Both the position numbers and the translations under genes were made by a program. Shown one piece after another: positions 5,964 through 11,943 of a DNA stretch of 12,009 nt. This DNA is from Dehalococcoidia bacterium (GTDB taxonomy: Bacteria > Chloroflexota > Dehalococcoidia > Dehalococcoidales > E44-bin46). Within the stretch, counting starts at the first letter, position 1, and each line of letters opens with the position of its first letter. The stretch covers positions 1-12,009 of the forward strand of contig DAOWAU010000011.1 of the NCBI GenBank assembly GCA_030634425.1. The letters run 5' to 3'. Under the pieces are notes generated by a model. The model searched no databases. It was not told where the DNA came from and saw only the letters and a list, made by a program, of their open reading frames with translations.

Positions 5964-7217
5964 CATTGAGCTGGCAATAAGAGAACCGAAACTAATCCAG
6001 AGCATAACGGTGTAGCCCAGCCCGGCGCTGTAGGCGTTAACGAAGTCAATCATCGGTCCTTGGAGGCGGGCTAGGATAGAGCCGCCAGCAGTAGCCAGAT
6101 TGGTCAGGCCGAGGTATCTCGCTGCTTCATCTTTGGGTACTAGGTCTACCGCCAGAGCCCAGTTACTGCCCATAAGCCCCCCCAAGCCAATTCCGAGGAG
6201 ACTGGCGGCGAATAACATGGAGTGGTAGCTATGGAGGAAGAATAGCAGCCCAATCCCTAAAGCACCAATAAGTCCGGAAATGAAGGCTACCGGTCTTCTC
6301 CCGAACCGGTCAGAGAGGCGCCCGGCAGGATAGACCACGCTTGCCATGCAACCGCCGGTTACTAGAGCAAAGTCGCCCATCACCGCCGCTGGGTTGGCTA
6401 CACCGGCAACATCCTTAAAGAAATACAGCCCAAAGGTCATGAAAGTAGTCAGCGGGAGAACAAAAAGGAGGCGGGACACCAGGAAACGCTTAAAATCAGG
6501 GGTGGCTTCGACATCAATCCTGAAACTTTTACGTAGGGTGGGCAGTAAGGGCAATTTAGGGCCGCCGGCTCCCGGTCGCTCCTTAACGGTTACTATCGTA
6601 CCAATCATGGTGCTGAGGAAAACGATTCCCAGTATACCCAGGCTCAACCATAGCCACCAGCTTCCCTGTCCACTGGAGTAGTCGGCCATTAAGTGACCTA
6701 CCACCCAGATGAAGGTAACCCCGCCCACTATCTCCAGCAGCCCCTTCACCCCTGCAGCTCGCCCCCTCTTCTCTTCAGGCACCAGGTCGGGAATAAAGGC
6801 TTGATATGGACCCAGTGCCGCATTGCAGCTAATCTGGAGCAGGTAATAAATGGCGAAAATGGTAACCAAACTGCGGGCAAAGCCTATTCCGGGCAGAAGC
6901 GACAGGGCCACTATAGCGCCGATGAGAATGAACGGTCTTCGCCGTCCCCACCTGAAGCCGGAGCGGTCGCTAAATGCCCCTGCTATGGGCTGGACAGCTA
7001 TAGCCAGGAGCAAGCCGGTAGCGGTAAGAATTCCAAGGTAGGTATTCTTCTGTGCCTCAGCGACAAAGTCCAGCAGTCGCAGCGGCAGAATTATGCTATG
7101 AAGGCTGCTCCAGAGGGCAGTCATGGCAAAGCCGAAGATGGTGATCTTGACGTAGTCAATAGGGGCAAACCCATTAGGACTGACATCTGTGCTGGTAGTG
7201 ATTGCTGCCTTGCTCAC
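5937..7217 (-). CDS. MFS transporter, GPH/SLC45-like
   Basis: A 426-residue major facilitator superfamily permease with about twelve hydrophobic segments in two halves. Motif A appears in the first half as GAFSDRSGFRWGRRRP (80-95) and again in the second as GRLSDRFGRRP (299-309). Paired PDLVP (143-147) and VDLVP (357-361) elements reflect the internal repeat. The RWGRRRP form is typical of GPH and SLC45-type sugar transporters, so a sugar or glycoside substrate by cation symport is possible but not shown. The start is GTG with no Shine-Dalgarno. A strong promoter ends 9 bp before it, again predicting a leaderless mRNA. It lies 61 bp after argC on the same strand but appears to have independent transcription. 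Its 3' end overlaps the VTT gene tail to tail. Confidence 0.9.
   Translation of the reverse strand: MSKAAITTSTDVSPNGFAPIDYVKITIFGFAMTALWSSLHSIILPLRLLDFVAEAQKNTYLGILTATGLLLAIAVQPIAGAFSDRSGFRWGRRRPFILIGAIVALSLLPGIGFARSLVTIFAIYYLLQISCNAALGPYQAFIPDLVPEEKRGRAAGVKGLLEIVGGVTFIWVVGHLMADYSSGQGSWWLWLSLGILGIVFLSTMIGTIVTVKERPGAGGPKLPLLPTLRKSFRIDVEATPDFKRFLVSRLLFVLPLTTFMTFGLYFFKDVAGVANPAAVMGDFALVTGGCMASVVYPAGRLSDRFGRRPVAFISGLIGALGIGLLFFLHSYHSMLFAASLLGIGLGGLMGSNWALAVDLVPKDEAARYLGLTNLATAGGSILARLQGPMIDFVNAYSAGLGYTVMLWISFGSLIASSMLLRGIKQR
5956..5970. repeat. Short inverted repeat at the VTT stop codon
   Basis: CTCAAT-AAC-ATTGAG is a perfect 6-bp inverted repeat with a 3-bp loop covering the VTT stop codon inside the overlap with the MFS gene. 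No T run follows on either strand, so it does not look like a standard intrinsic terminator. Confidence 0.4.
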
Positions 7218-7226
7218 TATGGCCCA

Positions 7227-7255
7227 AGCATAGCAGAGGCGCAGGTGTGAGACAA
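7227..7255 (-). promoter_or_regulatory. Promoter of the MFS gene
   Basis: On the minus strand, -35 TTGTCT (7250-7255), a 17-bp spacer ending in TGC, and -10 TATGCT (7227-7232). The GTG start codon at 7215-7217 is 9 bp beyond the -10, so the predicted transcript begins about two bases before it. Confidence 0.65.
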
Positions 7256-7278
7256 CATTTCAGCGGGTTGCGTGGAGC

Positions 7279-8313
7279 TTAAGGATAAATCGCCAGAGTA
7301 TCAAGCCCGGTGGTTTCTGGCAAGCCCAGCATGAGGTTCATATTCTGGACAGCCTGTCCCGCCGCCCCCTTGACCAGGTTGTCAATGGCGCTGATAACGA
7401 TGAGCCTCCCCGTTCTGGTGTCAATGGCGGGGTGAATAAGGCACAGGTTGTTCCCCCAGGTGTGCTTGGTGTGGGGGGGAGATTCCACTACCCTGACAAA
7501 GGGCTCATCCTTATAGAAGTTTTGATATAGCTGGAACAGCTTTTTCTCTCCCTTTTGGTCAACGGAGACCTTCCCCGAGGCTATCGGGGCGTAGCCGGTG
7601 GTCAGTATCCCTCTGGTCATCGGTATTAGGTGGGGGACAAAGGTTATTGAGAGCGACCGCTGGGGGGAGAGCAGCTCTAGCTCCTGCACGATTTCAGGCA
7701 GATGCCGGTGCCCCTCTAAGGCATAGGCGGCAACATCCTCATTGGCTTCGGAGAAGTGGGTTCTCATGCTGAGGGTTCTCCCTGCCCCGGATACCCCCGA
7801 TTTGCTATCAATAACGATGTCAGGCTCAATTAGCCCCTCCTTGACCGCCGGAGCTAGAGCCAGAATAGCCCCAGTGGGGTAGCAACCGGGGTTGGCTACC
7901 AGTTGGGCGGAGGCAACCTGAGACCGGTATAGCTCAGGCAGGCCATATACCGCTTGGTCAAGTAGTTGCGGGGTGGGGTGATTGGAACCATACCACCGCT
8001 GGTATTCGGCGGCATCCTTCAGCCTGAAATCGGCGCTGATGTCCACTACCTTAATGCCCTGGTCGAGCAGTGGTATCACCTCCTTGGCACTTGCCTGGTG
8101 TGGCATAGCGGAGAAAGCCAGTTCGACCTCCCCCAGCTCAGCTTCAATAGTCAGGCCTATATCGGCCAGATGGGGGAAGACCTGACCTAGCTCCTGACCA
8201 GCAGTACTGCGCCCGGTAACTGAAATAAGCTCTACCTCTGGATGCTGGTGTAGTAGCCGGGCTAGCTCAACACCAGCATAGCCGGTAACATTGATGATGC
8301 CTACCTTGGTCAT
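7279..8313 (-). CDS. argC: N-acetyl-gamma-glutamyl-phosphate reductase
   Basis: ArgC catalyses the NADPH-dependent reduction of N-acetyl-glutamyl-5-phosphate to the semialdehyde, third step of arginine synthesis. The 344-residue length fits the usual form. The N-terminal nucleotide site reads VTGYAGVELARLL (9-21). The catalytic Cys144 lies in NPGCYPTG (141-148), and the conserved GHRHLPEI (201-208) supplies the active-site His. SKSGVSGAGR (170-179) is also a strong family signature. The ATG overlaps the stop of the upstream K+ channel gene by one base (TAATG), with a strong ribosome-binding site ahead of it, so the two are coupled. No other arginine gene is in the window, so the pathway is split over the chromosome. 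MFS lies downstream with its own promoter. Confidence 0.97.
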   Translation of the reverse strand: MTKVGIINVTGYAGVELARLLHQHPEVELISVTGRSTAGQELGQVFPHLADIGLTIEAELGEVELAFSAMPHQASAKEVIPLLDQGIKVVDISADFRLKDAAEYQRWYGSNHPTPQLLDQAVYGLPELYRSQVASAQLVANPGCYPTGAILALAPAVKEGLIEPDIVIDSKSGVSGAGRTLSMRTHFSEANEDVAAYALEGHRHLPEIVQELELLSPQRSLSITFVPHLIPMTRGILTTGYAPIASGKVSVDQKGEKKLFQLYQNFYKDEPFVRVVESPPHTKHTWGNNLCLIHPAIDTRTGRLIVISAIDNLVKGAAGQAVQNMNLMLGLPETTGLDTLAIYP

Positions 8314-9314
8314 TATGGTTGACCTCCTTCACAGAAACATTCCAGAGCGGTCAGCTCCTTGGGAGTACCCATGATGATGAGGCGGTCTCCAACCTCAATA
8401 GCGGTGTCACTGGTTGGGCTGGTCAGGAGTTTGCCACTTTTCTTGCTTATTGCCAGGATAATAGTTTTAACCTGCTTGTGGATGGCTTCGATAGTTAACC
8501 CGGCCAGTGGCGAGTCGCTCTTTATGATTATATTTTCCATGAGCAACTCTTGGCCACGGCGATAGGTTACCGTGTCAATAAAATCAACTACTGCCGGGCG
8601 CAGGGCGAGCATGGCCATGCGCCGAGCGCCGATACTGCTGGGAGAGACCACCCGATCAGCTCCAGCCCTCTTTAGTTTTGTCTTTGCTTCCTTGTTGCTA
8701 GCTCGAGCCTCAATGAATAGGTCGGGGCGCAGCCCCCGAGCCGAGAGGGTAATATAGGTATTATCAGCATCACTGCCCACGGCGGCCACTAGTCCCCTGG
8801 CCTGTTCAATACCAGCCTCCGTTAGCAATTTATCGCTGGTAGCATCGCCAAGCAGGCATAGGTAACCGTGTTCTTCAGCCATGGCAATATTATCTGGGCG
8901 GCTATCGACAACGACAAAGGGGACACCCTCCTCGGTAAAGGTGTGGGCTATCTCCTCTCCTACCCGTCCATAGCCACAGAGAATAAAGTGGTCTTTTAGT
9001 TTGGCTATTTTACCTTTCATTTGTCGCCTCCATAATTCGGTGCGCAATCTTCCCTCTATGACATACTGGACAAGGGCGGTTAACACAAATAGTCCCCCGC
9101 CAACACCACCCCCAATCAGGAAAATGCTGAAAATCCGCCCTGAATGACTGAGCGGGTGAACCTCACCATAACCTACAGTGGTTATGGTTATTATCGTCAT
9201 ATAAATGGCATCGGTAAAGAACCAACCCTCGATGAGCATATAGCCAATAGAGCCAGTGGCTATGATGCTACCTAGAATAATCAGTCCCCGGCGTAACCTT
9301 TTTTGTGGTTCCAC
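8313..9314 (-). CDS. Two-TM potassium channel with RCK (TrkA-N/TrkA-C) domains
   Basis: A 333-residue MthK-type K+ channel. TM1 is about 10-28, the pore helix 33-45, the selectivity filter TVGYGE 46-51 and the inner helix 60-85. A cytosolic RCK domain follows, with a Rossmann nucleotide site GYGRVG (114-119) and Asp137 closing strand 2 (VVVD), then a TrkA-C-like domain from about 255 to 320. Four subunits would form the pore; RCK domains gate such channels through ligands such as Ca2+, nucleotides or NAD(H), and which one applies here is unknown. The inner helix carries an unusual GGGVGGG (68-74) where one hinge Gly is typical. The start is GTG without a clear Shine-Dalgarno, about 28 nt after the predicted transcription start. 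First gene of a probable two-gene operon with argC. Confidence 0.93.
   Translation of the reverse strand: MEPQKRLRRGLIILGSIIATGSIGYMLIEGWFFTDAIYMTIITITTVGYGEVHPLSHSGRIFSIFLIGGGVGGGLFVLTALVQYVIEGRLRTELWRRQMKGKIAKLKDHFILCGYGRVGEEIAHTFTEEGVPFVVVDSRPDNIAMAEEHGYLCLLGDATSDKLLTEAGIEQARGLVAAVGSDADNTYITLSARGLRPDLFIEARASNKEAKTKLKRAGADRVVSPSSIGARRMAMLALRPAVVDFIDTVTYRRGQELLMENIIIKSDSPLAGLTIEAIHKQVKTIILAISKKSGKLLTSPTSDTAIEVGDRLIIMGTPKELTALECFCEGGQP
8322..8329 (-). promoter_or_regulatory. Strong Shine-Dalgarno of argC
   Basis: AAGGAGGT on the minus strand lies inside the last codons of the K+ channel gene, 8 nt before the argC ATG. It settles the argC start and supports coupled translation across the TAATG junction. 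Confidence 0.8.
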
Positions 9315-9348
9315 TTTAGTCGCCCGTAACTAAGTTCTATTGAGGCAT

Positions 9349-9377
9349 ATTATAGCCTTTATCAGCATGCAAACCAA
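9349..9377 (-). promoter_or_regulatory. Promoter of the K+ channel-argC operon
   Basis: On the minus strand, -35 TTGGTT (9372-9377), a 17-bp spacer and a perfect -10 TATAAT (9349-9354). It is the best -10 in the window. Expected transcription start is near 9342. Confidence 0.7.
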
Positions 9378-9386
9378 GCCGAAGAT

Positions 9387-9415
9387 TTGTCAGTGAAGCG
9401 AGCATATGCTACCAT
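9387..9415 (+). promoter_or_regulatory. Promoter of the DNA glycosylase gene
   Basis: -35 TTGTCA (9387-9392), a 17-bp spacer ending in TGC, and -10 TACCAT (9410-9415). The -35 is 9 bp from that of the divergent K+ channel promoter, back to back. The leader would be about 80 nt. Confidence 0.5.
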
Positions 9416-9449
9416 TTCTGCGATATCGGGTTAAACCGCAGGTGTTGAA

Positions 9450-9509
9450 ATGGTTGCTGAATTGCCAAACATGACCCTGTGGCTGATGCTAGGGTGCCCC
9501 AATGGCTAA
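9450..9509 (+). CDS. Possible 19-residue leader ORF ahead of the glycosylase
   Basis: ATG at 9450 is preceded by AGGTG at 9440-9444 with a 5-nt gap and reads MVAELPNMTLWLMLGCPNG before TAA at 9507-9509. It overlaps the first 8 bases of the glycosylase gene in another frame, an arrangement that would suit translational coupling. No recognisable attenuator motif or run of regulatory codons is seen, and an ORF this short can arise by chance. Confidence 0.22.
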   Translation: MVAELPNMTLWLMLGCPNG

Positions 9510-10176
9510 CCAAATCTCATTGATAAGCCAGAAGCTACAGGATATCTACCGTCGGCTTATGGACTGCTACGGGCCGCAGCATTGGTGGCCGGCAGAAGGG
9601 CCGTTTGAGATGATAGTCGGTGCCATCCTTACCCAGTCAGCGGCCTGGATTAATGTAGAGAAAGCCATAGCTAATCTGAAAGTAGCCAAAGCGCTGTCAC
9701 CAGAGGCGCTACGCCGGCTGCCCCTCCCTGAGGTCGCTGCCCTTATCCGCCCCTGTGGTTACTATAATGCCAAAGCGAAAAAGCTTAAGTCCTTTGCCCA
9801 CTGGCTAGGCGACCACTGTGACGATAACCTTGACAAGCTGTGGGCCGATGATATTGCCCATCTCCGCCAGCAGTTGCTTTCCATTCATGGTATTGGAGAG
9901 GAGACAGCCGATTCCATAGTACTTTACGGTGCCAACAAGCCAATTTTTGTTATTGATGCTTATACCCGCCGCATCATCGGCCGTATCGGCTTAGCCCCTG
10001 AGAGCCATAGCTACGCTGCCTATCAGACCCTTTTTATGCACGGTCTCCCCACTGATAGCGAGCTATTCAAGGAATACCATGCCCTGCTGGTCTGCCTGGC
10101 TAAGGATGTCTGCCGCAGCCGCCCTCTCTGCTCCCGGTGCTGTCTAAATAATATTTGCCCATCCCGTATTCGCTAA
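9502..10176 (+). CDS. Endonuclease III-like DNA glycosylase (COG2231, MagIII-like)
   Basis: A 224-residue HhH-GPD base-excision glycosylase that would remove a damaged base from DNA. WWPAEGPFEMIVGAILTQ (28-45) is the signature of the COG2231 group, which includes H. pylori 3-methyladenine glycosylase MagIII. The helix-hairpin-helix is SIHGIGEETADS (127-138). Glu stands at 133 where endonuclease III has its catalytic Lys, so a monofunctional glycosylase rather than an AP lyase is expected. The catalytic Asp is Asp152 in VIDAYTRR. A C-terminal C204-x5-C210-x2-C213-x5-C219 pattern suits a 4Fe-4S cluster. An extra Cys214 is present, and the family's ILTQNT(A)W here reads ILTQSAAW. The ATG has AGGG at 9491-9494, 7 bp upstream, and an in-frame TAG at 9490-9492 rules out a longer start. 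Substrate (alkylated purines) is inference. Confidence 0.9.
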   Translation: MANQISLISQKLQDIYRRLMDCYGPQHWWPAEGPFEMIVGAILTQSAAWINVEKAIANLKVAKALSPEALRRLPLPEVAALIRPCGYYNAKAKKLKSFAHWLGDHCDDNLDKLWADDIAHLRQQLLSIHGIGEETADSIVLYGANKPIFVIDAYTRRIIGRIGLAPESHSYAAYQTLFMHGLPTDSELFKEYHALLVCLAKDVCRSRPLCSRCCLNNICPSRIR

Positions 10177-10190
10177 TCTCGCCCAACCTT

Positions 10191-10218
10191 TTGATTAAGT
10201 AGCTATAGGTAGTATATT
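10191..10218 (+). promoter_or_regulatory. Promoter of nadE-degV
   Basis: -35 TTGATT (10191-10196), a 16-bp spacer and -10 TATATT (10213-10218). The downstream leader is very AT-rich, with further TATTAT and TATATA elements, so the exact start is uncertain. Confidence 0.45.
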
Positions 10219-10246
10219 TAGTGTATTATTTATATAGGTTATTCGT

Positions 10247-10984
10247 ATGGATGCTGAGCAATTAGCCCAAGAATTAGTCTTGTGGATAGAGGAAAAGACA
10301 GTGGCCGCCGGGGGTAAGGGGGTGGTGGTAGGGATGAGTGGTGGGCTTGATTCCTCAGTAGTGGCGGTATTGTGTCACCGAGCTTTCCCCAAAAACGTGT
10401 TGGGGGTGGTTATGCCCTGCTACAGCGACCCAGAGGATAAGGAGCATGCCCTGGCTGTGGCCAGCAAGTTCTCCATCAAAACCGAGGTGGTGGTTCTTGA
10501 CCCTGTTTTTGATACCTTGCTCCATGCTTTGTCCGGTGATAAGACAAAGCCCGGTGCCAGCCGGCTAGCCGAGGCCAACCTCAAAGCCAGATTAAGGATG
10601 CTCACCCTTTATTACTTCGCCAATCAGCTCGAATATATAGTGGCTGGGGGGGGTAACAGGAGTGAGCTTTCTGTAGGCTACTTTACCAAGTATGGGGATG
10701 GAGGAGCGGATATTTTGCCCTTGGGCAACCTGGTCAAAAGCCAGGTAAGGGAATTAGCCGGTTTCCTGGACATCCCGCAGCCGATTATTGATAAGCCCCC
10801 CTCGGCAGGTCTGTGGCAGGGGCAAACTGATGAGGGTGAGCTGGGGATTAGCTATGAGGAGCTCGACCGGTATCTGGTTACCGGCGAGGCACCAACTGGA
10901 CTGAGACAAAAGATTGAATCTATGATAGCGGCTAGCGCCCATAAACGCTTACCCCCCCCGGTGGCTAGCCTTGAGGAGGAGTGA
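10247..10984 (+). CDS. nadE: NH3-dependent NAD+ synthetase
   Basis: NadE adenylates nicotinic acid adenine dinucleotide and amidates it to NAD+, the last step of NAD synthesis. At 245 residues it consists only of the ATP-pyrophosphatase domain. There is no glutaminase domain, so ammonia should be the direct nitrogen donor. Visible signatures are the pyrophosphate loop SGGLDSS (31-37), NLKARLRM (111-118), GGGNRSELSVGYFTKYGDGG (134-153) and KPPSAGLWQGQTDEGELG (183-200). The position usually Thr in GTGN is Gly here. The gene holds an 8-G run (10646-10653) coding this site and an 8-C run (10952-10959) near its end. Only a weak AGGT lies upstream of the ATG. degV starts 3 bp after the stop, its Shine-Dalgarno lying in the last nadE codons. 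Confidence 0.95.
   Translation: MDAEQLAQELVLWIEEKTVAAGGKGVVVGMSGGLDSSVVAVLCHRAFPKNVLGVVMPCYSDPEDKEHALAVASKFSIKTEVVVLDPVFDTLLHALSGDKTKPGASRLAEANLKARLRMLTLYYFANQLEYIVAGGGNRSELSVGYFTKYGDGGADILPLGNLVKSQVRELAGFLDIPQPIIDKPPSAGLWQGQTDEGELGISYEELDRYLVTGEAPTGLRQKIESMIAASAHKRLPPPVASLEEE
10973..10981 (+). promoter_or_regulatory. Shine-Dalgarno deciding the TTG start of degV
   Basis: GAGGAGGAG within the last codons of nadE precedes TTG at 10988 with a 6-nt gap. It supports both the rare start codon and coupling of degV to nadE. Confidence 0.75.
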
Positions 10985-10987
10985 AAG

Positions 10988-11851
10988 TTGACTGCCGAGG
11001 TTAAAATCGTTACTGATAGCACCGCTTACCTATCGTCGGAAGAGATTGCCAAATACAATGTTCATGTTGTCCCGCTCAAGGTCATCTTCGGGGCAGATGA
11101 CTATAGTGAGGGTGAGGACATTACCAGCGAGGAATTCTATCGAAGGCTAGCCTCATCCAGAACGCTTCCTACTACCTCGCAGCCTTCTATAAACGATTTT
11201 ACCCAGATATATAGTGAGTTAGCCCAGGGCGGCCATCCTATCCTTTCCATTCATATCTCCAGCAAGTTAAGCGGGGCGGTTAATTCAGCCAGGGCTGCCA
11301 AGGTAGAGTTGCCCCAAGCTCAGATTGAGGTAGTGGATTCGCTATCTATAGCCATGAGGATGCTGGTTGGTCCTGCCGCTGAGGCTGCCAAAAAGGGGCA
11401 GTCCTTGTCCCAGATTAAGGATTCCATTGAAAGGCTTAACGCATCCATAAGCGCCCTTGGCGTGCTTGATACCCTGGAATATCTGTGGAGGGGAGGGCGC
11501 ATCGGTGGGGCGAAGGCTTTGCTGGGTACCATGCTCAGGATTAAGCCCATCCTAGCCTTTGAGGGTGGAGAGCTTAAGGTTCTAGCTAAGGAGAGGACCA
11601 CCCGTAAAGCTATACAACATATCTTGGGGCTTATGAGGGAGCGGATGAAAGGAAGCGCCCCCATTCATGTCATAGTAGTTCACACCCACTCTCTTAAGCC
11701 AGCTTTGGTGCTGAAGGAGGAGGTTCAAACCCATTTCAACTGCGCCGAGCTTGCGCTTATTGAGCTCGGACCGGTGCTGGGGACGCATATAGGTCCGGGC
11801 TTCTTTGGTCTGGGTTTCTATAGCGAACGGGACTGGCAACCAAACCAATAA
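10988..11851 (+). CDS. DegV-family fatty-acid-binding protein
   Basis: A 287-residue DegV protein, a soluble family binding a single fatty acid; FakB members present it to the kinase FakA for phosphorylation. Family signatures visible are KIVTDSTAYL (6-15), TTSQPS (62-67), ISSKLSGAVNSA (90-101), DTLEYLWRGGRIGGAK (161-176) and GPVLGTHIGPG (261-271). These include the Thr/Ser positions and the GTHIGPG loop that hold the lipid carboxylate. No FakA-like kinase is in the window, so a FakB role is possible but unproven. It begins at TTG 3 bp after nadE. An alternative start was not supported. Downstream, a weak GACC/GGTC pairing near 11854-11867 lacks a T run, so no clear terminator separates it from recA. 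Confidence 0.94.
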   Translation: MTAEVKIVTDSTAYLSSEEIAKYNVHVVPLKVIFGADDYSEGEDITSEEFYRRLASSRTLPTTSQPSINDFTQIYSELAQGGHPILSIHISSKLSGAVNSARAAKVELPQAQIEVVDSLSIAMRMLVGPAAEAAKKGQSLSQIKDSIERLNASISALGVLDTLEYLWRGGRIGGAKALLGTMLRIKPILAFEGGELKVLAKERTTRKAIQHILGLMRERMKGSAPIHVIVVHTHSLKPALVLKEEVQTHFNCAELALIELGPVLGTHIGPGFFGLGFYSERDWQPNQ

Positions 11852-11883
11852 TGACCGAAAAGGGTCGAGGGTGAGGTTGCTCG

Positions 11884-11918
11884 GCACTCAGTTATTTCAC
11901 TTGTTTGGGGGGGAGTGC
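11884..11918. repeat. Inverted repeat flanking the recA -35 region
   Basis: GCACTC (11884-11889) and GAGTGC (11913-11918) are perfect 6-bp inverted copies separated by 23 bp, enclosing the proposed recA -35. Spacing between half-site centres is close to 29 bp. It could be a regulator site or chance; no known SOS box consensus is seen. Confidence 0.3.
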
Positions 11919-11930
11919 TTGTGTTATCAT
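11901..11930 (+). promoter_or_regulatory. Putative recA promoter
   Basis: -35 TTGTTT (11901-11906), an 18-bp spacer that includes a 7-G run and ends in TGT, then -10 TATCAT (11925-11930), an extended -10. Expected start is about 11937, giving a leader of roughly 7 nt. Confidence 0.5.
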
Positions 11931-11943
11931 TAGTTGAGCGAAG

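Noticed and set aside
6693..7250. Open frame of 185 codons on the plus strand
   Set aside because: It lies antisense to the clear MFS gene, has no domain-like pattern or start signal, and its length reflects codon bias of the real gene.
11854..11867. GACC/GGTC hairpin after degV as terminator
   Set aside because: The stem is only 4 bp and no T run follows.
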